Source: Phorcus lineatus
Lineage: Eukaryota; Mollusca; Gastropoda; Trochida; Trochidae
Length of the DNA: 64,000 nucleotides
Reading direction: 5' to 3'
NCBI GenBank assembly: GCA_921293015.1
Contig: OV121097.1
Span: 13,756,924 to 13,820,923, forward strand
Shown: one piece after another, positions 24,770 through 37,300 of the stretch
Layout of the letters: each line of letters opens with the position of its first letter
How positions within the stretch are numbered: the first letter of the stretch is position 1
Notes under the pieces: model-generated
Seen by the model: the letters and a program-made list of their open reading frames with translations, nothing else
Told to the model about the DNA's origin: nothing
The model's database searches: none
Made by a program: the position numbers and the translations under genes

Positions 24770-25224
24770 TTAAAGTGACACAGAGTATGTTTCAAAATCG
24801 TATATGTTGTTTAATTGATAATCAATTAACATGAATACTTCGGCATGAAGGTCAAATCATGTCGAAAAAAATGCATTTTCATCACTTTAATGCAAAAATT
24901 ATGATATTTAGAAGTTTCCAATAATAATCGACAAACGGCAATGTAAGTGTTACGAGTTAGACATTCAACGTCCCATTTGTGTGAATAATACTTATGTGAC
25001 GTGCTTAAAACTACCATACCATATTTGTCGTTGTGTTTCCGAAATTACGTTTGAGTAATTGATGCGCGCCACTGTTCGATTTTTAAGCTGTTAATTGTCA
25101 CTATACTAACCTGATAAGCACTACAATTATAACTTTCAGATACAACAAGTAGTTCTCGACATAATAACACCATTTTCAAGGTTTGACATATTTGACCCCA
25201 ACAACATACTCTGTGTCCCTTTAA
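24770..25224. mobile_element. MITE, TTAA-flanked (unit B)
   Basis: Duplicated with the unit; same ends as the copy at 15608-16062. Confidence 0.75.
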
Positions 25225-25751
25225 TTTGTACATGCCTACCGTATTTGGCAGGAATAACGAAATCGGCCGATCTAATGTTCCTCCCATAACGAAACCAAAC
25301 TAAATTAAGTATTCTATTTTGGAGTGATTATTTCGCTAATAATCACCTCTAAATATTTACGACCGATTCACATTCATACGCGCACGTTTTAAAACTCCAT
25401 TTTCGCTGAACTTACTTTTTTCATCGCCTTAGACAACAGCAAAATGAATTTTAAATCAAATCTTTACAGACATTGAGAATACCGTATTTTTTAAATGAAA
25501 TTTAGAAGATAAATCCATTCTGTGGTATATTTTATGTCGAAGTAGTTTATTTTTGTATCACTAAATTTAATTTCAAACCGTAACGCGCGATAATAGCGAT
25601 TCGTCAAGTGAACAGAGGGGACGTACGTTATTCTTCAACTTTCCTTCCCTTTCCCCCCTCTCATTCATAAGTGACCACATTTCCAGACAGTGTATTCAAC
25701 CATGACAAACTATAAAGCTTTCTTGATCGTTTATTCAATCAGTTCACATCT

Positions 25752-26077
25752 TGCGTGAGAAGTTAGCGCTAGCAGTAAACAACTGCTTTTAGAGTAACGT
25801 CCCTTGATTTGGTCAGTCCTTGTCGGTATTGTAGGGGTGATAGGTGTCCTATGTATTTACGTGAAAAACGTAACTCTGACGGGATAAAAAAATCTGTCTT
25901 TTGTTGATTTTATCCTCAATGATATAAATACTTAAGGGTTTTATTTAAAACCCGTTGGTTTATGTTTTGATATATTTTTTTAATTATTGAAGCGAGTTCT
26001 TTGAAAATGAACTGTACCTTATTAAATTTAGGGGCGGTTTGAAATTAAATTTAGGGGTGAAAAATGCACGACATACA
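25752..26077. repeat. 327-bp dispersed repeat, copy 3
   Basis: Copy of the unit at 16646-16971 carried along in unit B, with a few substitutions. Confidence 0.75.
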
Positions 26078-26395
26078 ACCCCAAAATAAAAAACAGAAGG
26101 GATTTATCTCCTAATTTACAGCTTCCTTAAATCTTAAGTTTTGACTCTTTTTACTTCAGAGAATGATAACCCTCTTAAATTATAAACAATTTTGGAATTT
26201 GCTCGACCTCTAGAATATTGAATAATTGGTCTGACATGCTATATACACGATTATATAGACACCAATCATACAGTAGCTCCAGGGACGTGTAGCATATAAA
26301 TATTGATTGATAACTAATCAATCATTAGTTGGGAAGGATATCTCCCGGGTAGAAATGATATCCAACGCCAAAGGATAGCTGTTTATCAGATTTAG

Positions 26396-26716
26396 ATTTA
26401 AGGTTAAGTAGATATTTGGATGCTATAGATCATAAGAATTTAAGAGCACTGCTAAATTTTATAACAGCAAATCATTAACTACGGATTGAAACAAGTCGTT
26501 GGAATAATAATCCACAACATAAAAGAATTTGTAAACTCTGTATTGGTAATGACATTGGCGATGAATTCCATTATTAATATGCTCTCATTTCATATATGCC
26601 AGAGTAAAATATCTTATACGTTATTTCTACAAAAGACCAAATTTTTATAAAATGAAGACATTATTTAATAGTAAAAGGATAGGTACATTAAGAAAACTAG
26701 TCCTGTTCTGTAACCT
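26396..26716 (+). pseudogene. Degenerate LINE reverse-transcriptase C-terminus (unit B)
   Basis: Duplicate of 17290-17610 with the same in-frame stops, so it was already dead before the segmental duplication. Confidence 0.6.
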
Positions 26717-28575
26717 TATCTTAAATGTTTTTAAAAAATGCCGCTAGGAATTATTACCTTAAATACCATCATATTCATCATGTATATTTTTGTTTTATAT
26801 ATTTGCATATCATTTGTTTCATGCCTTCATATGTATATAGGTCTTTTGAATACAATATTGTACATCATATTCTAAACCAAATTGTATATTTTGCATATTT
26901 GTGTAATGTATATCCTCATATGCCACTGTTCAGTTCAGTGGAACTTTGGAAATCAATAGGAAATTATCAGTGATTTTAAAAAAATGTCCTTGTCAATATT
27001 CATGTAATATTTTACATTAAATTTTATCCAGTTGATGCATTAATGATAAACATCAATTGCGAATGTCAGATGGTTAGAAATGATTTACATATAAATATCT
27101 CTATAACGACATTTCCAAAGGATGATTTTACTAATTTCCAAAAAATATAAGGATCAGTAAGAAATATTATTGAGAAGTAAATGATTATATCAAGAGATAT
27201 TTCATATATCATTTTTTGAGCTTTGATGATAGTCAGTTATTTACTATAACATGTAAAATAAGAACACGTGAACATTTTTACTAAATTATTCCTCCACTGG
27301 ATGGTACTGTATCTATGGACGTTCATTTAGAAGGACGAGGTTGTAGTCTTATATGTGAGTGAGTGTGTATTTAACGTGTTTTCAGCAACTTTTCAGTCGT
27401 AAATCCACGGATGACAAGCATCAAAAAGAGACGAGTCAGATCAGGGAGAAAAGAGATCAAAAGGTGAAGGGAACATACAGAGGGAAGGCAAAGTTAGAGA
27501 CGGAGTCTATACTCTATCGTGGTGTGATGGTTTGAGTGCTTCACTGCTACTTGCTTCTGGTATGGGCAATTGAGCTGGGCGGGTCGACGGATAGGGTCGT
27601 TCTTGAATCTTCTTTATTTGTCCTACTTTGCCTTTCCTTCTCTTCCCTCAATCTTTCGGTTTAATATCTCCCTCATTTATCTCTTCTTTTGGATGATCTT
27701 CATTTTCGTGTTGAAAAACTGAATCATTATTGAAGGCAGGTTAGACTTCATTACTTACTCATTCACGGCAGTTTAACACACTGCTAGGAAGTTGAGCGTA
27801 GAAATGAAAATGTACATGTACTTCCGTCGATTCTCATATTAAACAGCGACAGGAACGACTCATAGACACGATCGGTTGTTTAGACAATCAGATTGATAAC
27901 TGTCAAAATCTGTAGTCCAACAAGATGGTAAGCAGGTTAGTGAAATTAAATGTGTATTATCGATAATAATTGCTAGAAATTATAAGGTATCTTTTTATAT
28001 CTAAACATTACAAAAATATCAAAACATATTGATAATTCGTTTTTGAGTAACAACCCTAGCGGTATGCCACATGCATACTGAAGTTAAATATAACAATTAT
28101 TTGGCCTTTACATTACCGATATTATGGCTAAATGGAATTGCTGTTGGGATTTTCAGTCAACTAGAACTGAACTATGAGGTGTGTGATAAATTCTGTAAGG
28201 TCTGCTAACGAAGGAGGTCAATACTATACTCGATTTTTATTTGGATGATCGGAAATATAAAAATATTGCAGAAAAACATTTTCTTCACACCCTTTCCAAA
28301 CATTATGACCTTAATCTGTCCTTTTAAACGTGAGGGTTAATAAACAAGAATGTAGACCACAGTGTTGAAAAAATATTATTCTTTTGAGACCGGAAAAGAA
28401 AATGCGCGCACTATGAAGGTTACTTTTTATTCAGGTGATAAGATTGTTGATTAAAAATGACCCAATTAAAGGTAGGCTTTTTGTTTTCAACTTTGTTGTT
28501 GTTGAATATTTGTTGAAATCTTTTATTAACATGCCATTCGAAAGGAAAACATTAACTGTATTTTATTATTTTCAG

Positions 28576-28626
28576 ACGATTCAGCAATGCGGGTTTTTAG
28601 CGCAGTACTAATTATATTCAAAACAT
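28576..28626 (+). pseudogene. Orphan signal-peptide exon of Ly6-type gene (unit B), altered donor
   Basis: Same exon as 19457-19507, but the last exon base is T instead of G (aaacat|gtatgt), which weakens the donor and changes the codon spanning the junction. GPCR copy 3 follows about 1.15 kb downstream. Confidence 0.7.
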
Positions 28627-29779
28627 GTATGTGATAAAACTTATTTCATTGTAATGAAATGAACAAAAAGCAATCCTATGAAATTGGTACGACAAATTGT
28701 CTTGATAAGAACTTCATGATTGAGAAGACAGTCTCGTCTTATAAATATTGTGTCACAATGAAGTTGATAAAATAGATTAAAGTTCTTACATTCGACCCTT
28801 TAATGCTTAAAAAGACTATGAACCTTTATGATATCATTCACTGATTTACAGCTTTTGTTCTTAGGACACATCAATATTATGTTTTATATACTGAGATTAA
28901 CCAAGCCAGTTAGGCCAAATTAAGACTGGAGATTGACGTTTTTAGCATCATAATTTAATTTCTATCTAAATTTAGTTATTTTTATAGGGTAATTTACTTA
29001 AATTTCTTTTTTTCTTGACTTAGAGTATGCCACTTTAGTCAAAGGGCCCAATAGGTCACAACCGGGTCACAATCAGAAACCTATTTGTTTCTTCCTTTCT
29101 AACATTGTGTATATTTAGTCTTCCAAGGAAAATTAATGAATTTGAATCAACAGTATGTTTTTAATCAAATCTTCACATTATTGCTCTCAGTCCTTTCTCA
29201 GATGACTTGAAAGACTCAGTAAACAGCCTGCGACAGCTGTATTATTACTGCAGAATGCTCCAGTGGTTAAGGAGCCCTGACGGTTATATTGCATAACCCT
29301 TAACGAAAGGAGGTTATTTTTCAAGCGTTTAATAGAAAGACATAGCCTTGTTTAATCCAATAAGAGGCAGCATGCAAATGAGAATGTCTTAATATATACA
29401 TCTGATTGAAGTTCACTAATCTCTGTTCGGAAGAAAAAACAAATTGTATTTATGGCGTATAAAGACCCTATTGTAGACCACAATGTCACTAAATTACAAT
29501 TTGAGAATGTCAGAATATATACATTTCATTGAAGTTCTATCATTTCGACGATCGACTGACATTTCAAATGGATGTATGACTTATTTCCCCAAGCAGTCAA
29601 TATCAATCAGATCTATCAAAGAGAAGCCTTTGTAAAGGTTATTTTAGAATAAATTTTCATATGCCATTATTGAGCATAATGATCATAATCAATTATTTAC
29701 AACACTATGCATAATATCAAAACGAGAACATATTTATCAAATAGTTCTTACACTGGCTGGTAACTTTTCAACACTTAAC

Positions 29780-30766
29780 ATGTCACTGTCAAACTATATA
29801 GTTACCACAGAATCCTACAATGCTTCCAACACGTCTCTGATTCTGGAAGCATCTTTAAATTCTACAAACAGTCCATTCGTCACCAAATTGAAAAAGACAT
29901 ACTTTATTGTGATGTGTGTGTTGATTAGCTTTGGAATATTTGCTAATATTCTTGGTGCGTTTGTTCTATCGAGGTTGCAGAAAATTAACCCTGGTGTGCG
30001 ACTGCTGAAGTTTTTGGCAGTTATTGATATCACCTTTCTGGTTTGTAACCCACTTTACATTGTGCATAGTTTCTCATTTGGATTATCAAAACCTGTTTAT
30101 GATATCCTATTTGGACTATTGACTCTTATCAACCCAATTTCAATGACATGCTACACATTTGAAATCTACTTAACTGTGCTTATAGCATGTCAGAGAGCAG
30201 TTGCTGTGGCTAAACCTCTTCAAGCATCCAGATATTTGAGGAGATCCATTATCAACATCTCCATCATTGCAATACTGGTTTGTTCAATTCTCTTGAACAT
30301 CCCTTTCTGGTTAATGTTCAAACATGAACTGTATTGGAACACTGTTCTCAATATCACATGGATATCATCCGAACACACTGATTTCTTTTATTCAGAAGAG
30401 TTTATCCTATATGACAAGTATGTTCTTTCAACGTTTCGAGCTGCGGTCCCTTTGGTAATACTAATCTTTTGCAACACAGTCATCATTATGTTCTCCAGAA
30501 GGCGAACCATCCAATCAACTGGAAGAAGTAATGACCAACTCATCGTGATGAACATTGCCATAATATCAATGTCAGTAATCACTCACGTTGTTACAGCTCT
30601 AGATCGAGCAATGGATGTCGGTGAGACTTACACCATGATTTCTGAAGCTATTCTTGTGCTGAATTGCTCTGCGAACTTTGTATTTTACTGCATATTCGGG
30701 CATTCATTTAGAGGGAAATTAAAGGACATTTTTCAAAGTTTGTATTGCACCACATGTCGTGGTTAA
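29780..30766 (+). CDS. Rhodopsin-like GPCR, copy 3
   Basis: 328 residues and the same seven-helix layout as copies 1 and 2, with QRA in place of DRY and NFVFY in TM7. The N-terminal third groups with copy 1 (SNYIVTTESYNASNT), whereas extracellular loop 2 is private (NTVLNITWISSEHTD). The TM6-TM7 loop has DVGETY instead of DFGQTY, and helix 8 reads GHSFRG instead of GRSFRG. The changes cluster in extracellular parts, as expected if ligand preference differs; this is inference. The start is the conserved ATG just after the shared 'cttttcaacacttaa' block. PolyA signal at 31019. No introns or frame breaks. Confidence 0.85.
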   Translation: MSLSNYIVTTESYNASNTSLILEASLNSTNSPFVTKLKKTYFIVMCVLISFGIFANILGAFVLSRLQKINPGVRLLKFLAVIDITFLVCNPLYIVHSFSFGLSKPVYDILFGLLTLINPISMTCYTFEIYLTVLIACQRAVAVAKPLQASRYLRRSIINISIIAILVCSILLNIPFWLMFKHELYWNTVLNITWISSEHTDFFYSEEFILYDKYVLSTFRAAVPLVILIFCNTVIIMFSRRRTIQSTGRSNDQLIVMNIAIISMSVITHVVTALDRAMDVGETYTMISEAILVLNCSANFVFYCIFGHSFRGKLKDIFQSLYCTTCRG

Positions 30767-31018
30767 GGATTGACATACCTGCTAAACCTCTGTGTGTGAT
30801 TAAGTAAAATTCTCAAAAGTACATGATGCTGAAGTCATGTCATAGCAAGTAATGATATCAATAACTTGGTAAGTGTAATGAAGACTTCATGCATCATTTG
30901 ATGATCACACAGCTTGTAAAATGTAACTAAGATAAGAAATTAAATTGATGTATCTTGAAAAGTTTAGAATCGTCGTATTTAGTCTTCGAACAGAATGTTG
31001 TATGTTTTCCTTTTTTTA

Positions 31019-31024
31019 AATAAA
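31019..31024 (+). terminator. PolyA signal of GPCR copy 3
   Basis: AATAAA in the conserved 3' UTR, matching copies 1 and 2. Confidence 0.6.
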
Positions 31025-32400
31025 TCTATGTAATGTTCTGAAAAAATGTTAAATATGTTATTGAGTTATGATACAAGTTATTGTTAAAATGATAATAATA
31101 ACATGATTGTGTTACAATATGATATTTTAGAATATTTGGCAGTATTATTTGAACATTTTTTCATCTTTCCATTTGTTTACACAACTACATGAAGCAAATA
31201 GAAAAGGGGTATTCAAATAAGCGAATTTGGTCTTTTTGACTTTTGCCAAATGTGTTCACCGTGTTCACTCTCATTGAACTGAATTCTTGTCAACTGCTTC
31301 TTACAAAGTACACTCTGACCATTTTGACACACTAATGATTGAATCCATGTTTAATTGATGATTGATGTATTGGGGATATAAATGACAACAATCACCAATC
31401 GTTTGTCTCTCAACCCCAAAGATCTAACATGTAACTTTCAATGTTTTCAAAAATATTATTCTAATCATATATAACATCCTCATTTTGGTTTTACGGGACG
31501 TTTAACAATAGAATAAAAGGAGGGTTTCTATGGAATGCATGATTTTGATTTACGTCACCAAACATGACATAAGCACACTATATATCTTTGTCAATTTCAA
31601 CAGCGGTGTTAAACTAACTAACAATATAATATCAATACACACTTTTCTTTAAAAATTTAAAAGACCATTAATGAATGAAGAAAGGATATTTTGGGATTTA
31701 TCTACATGTATGCGTCTAATCTATTCGTCGAATGTGTTTTCAATGTGTATTCAATGACCAAAGCCATAATTGTTAAGCAATGCGTGAGGGATAAAGTCAG
31801 TCTTTCTGGTTTATTCAAATAGCTGTTTATCCATGATGAACTATGATTAAACAAATCGCATGCATGATATTGATAATAGGACGATTTACAAATTTCGAAT
31901 TCTGAAAATTTCGACACGGTGCAAATCCAAAAGTTTTATTTTGTTAAGAAATCGATTTAATACTATTTTTGTTTTATCAGAATGTGTCATAAGACAAGGG
32001 TTTTTGTACCAACAAGATACAGATTCAGTTTTGACACGTCAGATTCTGATGAACAAACACACATCTACAGCTACAAACTTAACTTCGGATCAAACTAGAA
32101 AGTGATGGGAAATTATTTTGTCACTACAATTGTAATAGCTTAATGTATTGTTGAAACAATTTAACACATACATAAACCAGTTGGTTATTGAATTTGTTGT
32201 TTAGTTGGTTTTTGACATGATGAATTGAAACAGAAGAACTAACAATGATGGATCTGTATAGGAAACTCAACCTGTGGTGGTCTGAATTCCAGTCTGCAAA
32301 TATTTTCTGTCAACCACTCGAATTTCAAAAGTTGATTCAACAATAGTAGTAGTGCAACATGGTATTATAAATTTATGACTAATGAAACTAAAATAATATA

Positions 32401-34163
32401 TATTAATAATATATTGCTATTTCCGGTAGATCGGGATTTTCGAAATCTATTCTTATCCACCGGAGGTATTTGGATTGTCATATCAACCTCTCGTGATGCA
32501 CACAGGTTGACATCGCTTGACGTCATTGCTGTCATGTGACCAAGTAGGCCAATCAGAAAGACGGAAATAATCCATTCATATAATTATTAAGAATGTCAGA
32601 TGGTTAGAAATTATTTATATATAAATATCTCTATAACGACATTTCACATGAATGATTTTACTAATTTCCCAAAAATTTAAGGATCAGTAAGAAATATCAT
32701 TGAGAAGTAAATGATTATTTCAGAAGATATTTTCATATATCATTTTTTGAGCTTTGATAATAGTCAGTTATTTACTATAACATGTAAATTAAGAAAACGT
32801 GAACATTTTTACTAAATTATTCCTTCATTGGATGGTACTGTATCTTTGGGCGTTCATTTAGAAGGACAAGGTTGTAGTCTTATACGTGAGTGAGTGTGTA
32901 TTTAATGTGTTTTCAGCAACTTTTCAGTCATAAACACACAGATGAAAAGCACCAAAAAGAGACTGGTCAGATCAGGGAGAAAAGAGATCAAAAGGTGAAG
33001 GTAACATACAGCGGGAAGGCAAAGTAAGAGACGGAGTCTATACTCTATCGAGGTGTGATGGTTTGAGTGCTTCACTGCTACTTGCCTCTGGTATGGACAC
33101 TTGAGCTGGGCGGGTCGACGGATAGGGTCGTTCTTGAATCTTCTTTATTTGTCCAACTTTGCCTTTCCTTCTCTTCCCTCAATCTTTCGGTTTAATTTCT
33201 CCCTCATTTATCTCTGTCATTTGAAAGATCTTCATTTTCGTGTTGAAAAACTGAATCATTATTGAAGGCAGGTTAGAATTCATTACTTAGTCATTAACGG
33301 CAGTTTAAAACACTGCTAGGAAGTTGAGCGTAGCAATGAAAATGTACTCCCGTCGATTCTCATATTAAACAGCGACAGGAACGACTCATAGACACGATCG
33401 GTTGTTTAGACAAGCATATTGATAACTATCAAAAGCTATAGTCAAACATGATGGTTAGCAGGTTAGTGAAATTAAATGTGTATTTTCGATATTAATTGCT
33501 AGATGTTTTATATTTAAACATTACGAAAATATCAACACATATTGATAACTCATTTTTGAGAAACAACCCTAGCGGTATGCTACATGCATACTGAAGTTAA
33601 ACATAACAAAACAACCAATTATTTGGCTTTTAGATTACCGATATTATGGCTAAATGGAACTGCTGTTGTTCATTCAACTAGAACTGAACTATGAGGTGTA
33701 TGATAAATTCTGTAAGGTCTGCTAACGAAGGATGTCAATACTAAACTCTATTTCTATTTGGATGATTGGAAATATAAAAAATATTGCAGAATGAAATTTT
33801 CTTCACAAACTTTCCGAATCTGTGAAATTTGTCAATTTGGTAGTAGATCAAGTATTTGTTTTAAGACGCGTAGCATACTGACCTAATATTATGACCTTAA
33901 TCTGTCCTTTGAAACGTGAGGGATTATAAACAAGAATGTAGCCCACAGTGTTGAAAAAATATTATTCTTTTGAGACTGGAAAAGAAAATGCGCACTCTAT
34001 GAAGGTTGTTTTTTTTCAGGTGATAAGATTGTTGATTAAAAATGACCCAGATAAAAGGTAGGCTTTTTTGATTTCAACTTTTTTGTTGTTGAATATTTCT
34101 CTTGTTCAAATCATCAGAATGAAGTATATGTTGACATTCAAATGTTCTTATTTCAAGTTATAC

Positions 34164-34260
<97 letters not shown>

Positions 34261-34320
34261 AAATCTTCTATTAACATGCCATTCGAAAGGAAAATATTAA
34301 CTGTATGTTATTATTTTCAG
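32401..34320 (+). promoter_or_regulatory. 5' region of gene A (third, diverged copy of the unit)
   Basis: From about 32594 the sequence aligns with 17957 onward in unit A and 27062 onward in unit B, with more substitutions and indels than A has to B. It should hold the promoter and a 5' UTR exon ending near 33453 (donor gttagc). The 2.9 kb that precede this homology in units A and B are absent; 32401-32593 is unrelated sequence. No TATA box could be assigned with confidence. Confidence 0.45.
34168..34258. repeat. (TA)n microsatellite
   Basis: About 45 TA units, inside an insertion of roughly 150 bases that is absent from units A and B. It ends about 60 bases before the acceptor of the gene A signal-peptide exon. 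Confidence 0.95.
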
Positions 34321-34331
34321 ACGATTCAGCA

Positions 34332-37300
34332 ATGCGAATTTTAAGCGCATTACTAATTATTTTCAAAACAGGTATGTAATAAAACTTATTTCATTGTAAT
34401 GAAATGAACAAAAAGCAATCCTATGAAATTGGTACGACAAAATGTCTTGATAAGAACTTCATGATTGTGAAGACATGCTCGTTTTATGAATATCGTGTCA
34501 CAATGAAGTTGATAAGATAGATTCAAGTTCTTCTTACATTCGACCCTTTAATGCTTAAAAAGACCATGAACATTAATCATATTATTCATTGATTTACAGC
34601 TTTTATTCTTAGGACACATCAATATAATATTCTATATTTTATATTTAGATTAACCAAGCCAGTTTGACGAGATTAAGACTGTAGGTTGACGATGTTTGTA
34701 TCAAACTTCTATCAAAATTTAGATAATCTTTGGGAGGTAATTTACTTAAATTTCTATATTCCTTGACTTAAATTATGCCAGTTTGTCAAAAGGGCACAAT
34801 AGGTCACAACCGGGTCAGCTGAAACCTATTTGTTACTTCCTTTCTATATGTATTTTATATTGTATAATATTGTGTATATTGTATAATAATGAATATTCTA
34901 CCATAACTGTGCAAAATACCCAATTCTGATTGGCTGCTGTGAAAAATTAGAGGGTGTATAATCTGGTTATACAGTCTTCTGTTTACTTCGTCTAACGCAC
35001 AAAAATTCACTAGTTGCCTAGCAACAATATTGTCTACGTACTTGTCCGCCGGACATTTTTACAAAAGATAACATTATTGTGATTAGTATTTCACGATTAT
35101 AAAATTCCAATTTAAACACGGCGAAACCCCGACAGTTCATGAATGCAGGCATTCAATAACACGGCGCCGGCGTTAGGGTTAGGCTGGTGATGGTTTGAAA
35201 CAGAGACGGAAACAAATATCACACACATTTCATAAAACTTAAAATTGCACTCACCTGATAACTTTATTCAAAACATCAATGCCTTAATACCGACTTAAAA
35301 AGATTCAAATATTGCAGAAGTTATTCCGAGCGCTGACGCTGGTCGAGAAATACTAATGGGGACTGAATAGAGTGAGCTCCCCTGGAAACATTTGGAAATT
35401 GTCGGTAATGTCCGAGGCTTACTTCAAGTAACGTTATTCGCGATTGCAAAGTACGTCATCTTTGTATGAATGTCAGTCCGTGGAAATCGTGCACGGGCAC
35501 GATGACACAGCACAATCGAGCAAACGCGAAAGAATATAGTTCAAATTTAAATCGTTGTTATGGTAGAATGGAGATGAACACAGTGTGTTTGGAAATCAGA
35601 GGCATAAAACGGAATTATAATAGCTCTAAATTATCCATTTAAAGCCTCACGCTACGCGTTCGACTTTAAATTAAATTTAGAGCTATCATAATTCCGTTAT
35701 ATGCCTCTGATTTCCAAACACAGTATGTTTATCTCCTAAATAATAAAGTTGAATCAACCGTTTCTTTTTAATCAAATCTTCACATTATTGCTATCAGTCT
35801 TTCCTCAGATGATTTGAATGACTCAGAAAACAGTCTGCGACAGCTTTATTATTACTACAGAACGCTACAGTGGTTAAGGAGTCATGGTGGTTATTTTGTA
35901 TAACTCTAAACGTAAGGAGGTTATTGTTTTAAGCGTTTAATATAAAGCGGGTCACGTGACCTTGTTTAATCCAATAAGAGGAGGGCATACCTATATGTTA
36001 TTCTATCAATAATTCATTCATTTTAGTTCAACCGTTTCTGATCACAACACAAGATACTCCAGCTACACGATGTTACAAATGTGATGGGGTCAAGAACGTT
36101 TTTGACTGTATACGGCTTGAAACCTGTAAAAAGTCACAAGTAAGTTCATTTATATTTTGGGGAAATAATATGTATCGTGAATATTTTTGGAAAAACTTTG
36201 ATCGAATAAATACTGTTTGTAGCGATGTGAAGGATGAAAACATATATTTACACATGACCGTGTAAAGTCCAATCAGCAGGGAATATATATATCACCTAAA
36301 TTCAAAATGTGAATTTTCTCTATTAATTTTGCTTCCTCTTTTTCTCCTTCTTCTTCAACAGATCACTAAAGGAACTTTAACAGAGCTCATTTAAAACAAA
36401 GCCCAACAACACAGTTAACTTGTAATGCATTCATATTCATTTACATTAAATAACGAGTAAAATTGCAGTCTGGTGTCTATTATACTCAAGCTGAGATTAA
36501 TCAAATTTTACCTATTATGCTTACAGGTATGTTATGCATACAAAACGTATTCGGACGTCGATTCGGAGTATAGATTTTATGGAGGCTGCGTTGATCGAGA
36601 CGTGAGTTGATTCTGTATTTTACATGTGTAAGAACTTTCTTAAAATTATATGTCTTTTCATTGGGTTACGAGAAACTTTATACCGTTGCTGCAACAAATT
36701 TGTTACAATGTTCACAAGTTTTTATGTTATATCATTTATGTAAGTTTGTCGTCATTCCTTCACAAAATACGTTAAGGACATTACGTTTGGATCAATATGA
36801 AAAGATTTTATATCTAAACTACATATACTAAGTAGTCATATGTGGTATACCGGAGACATTCATTGCATTACCAAATAGAGAAATGGTGTTGAAATTAATA
36901 ATTTAAGATTTTCAAATTGCAATTAATATGACATTTTCGGCAAAATTGCGAAACAAATAAGTATATTCAGTTGACGTTATAACATAAATTATGTTAGAAA
37001 TAAACATATTTTAAAATGAAAATTTAGGAGAAAATTAAAGAAAATTAGTTTTTACATTTTGGCACCAGTGTCTCACACATCCATTCTATTGTGAACATGA
37101 ATTAATTATCTACGTATGTTATAGAAACATGCCTTGGCCTCATCTCCGGAATAAAACCATAAGTTTTGGCTGAAAGATGGCTGAATAAGTTGAACGCCTA
37201 ATTACATGTTATTTGCACTAAGTATGCAAATAATGTAACAAACGTTTGTTAAACAGCGCTGTTTCTGTTGTATCACTTTCATTGCGGTAGGAACAACACT

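Larger units (their letters stand above)
24134..32400. repeat. Segmental duplication unit B
   Basis: Near-identical to unit A up to the GPCR, then more diverged. It contains its own MITE (24770-25224), 327-bp repeat, LINE scrap, Ly6 5' end and GPCR copy 3. High similarity over about 5.4 kb of non-coding DNA suggests a recent tandem event. Confidence 0.85.

Noticed and set aside
34068..34274. Ile-Tyr repeat frame
   Set aside because: Translation of the (TA)n microsatellite.
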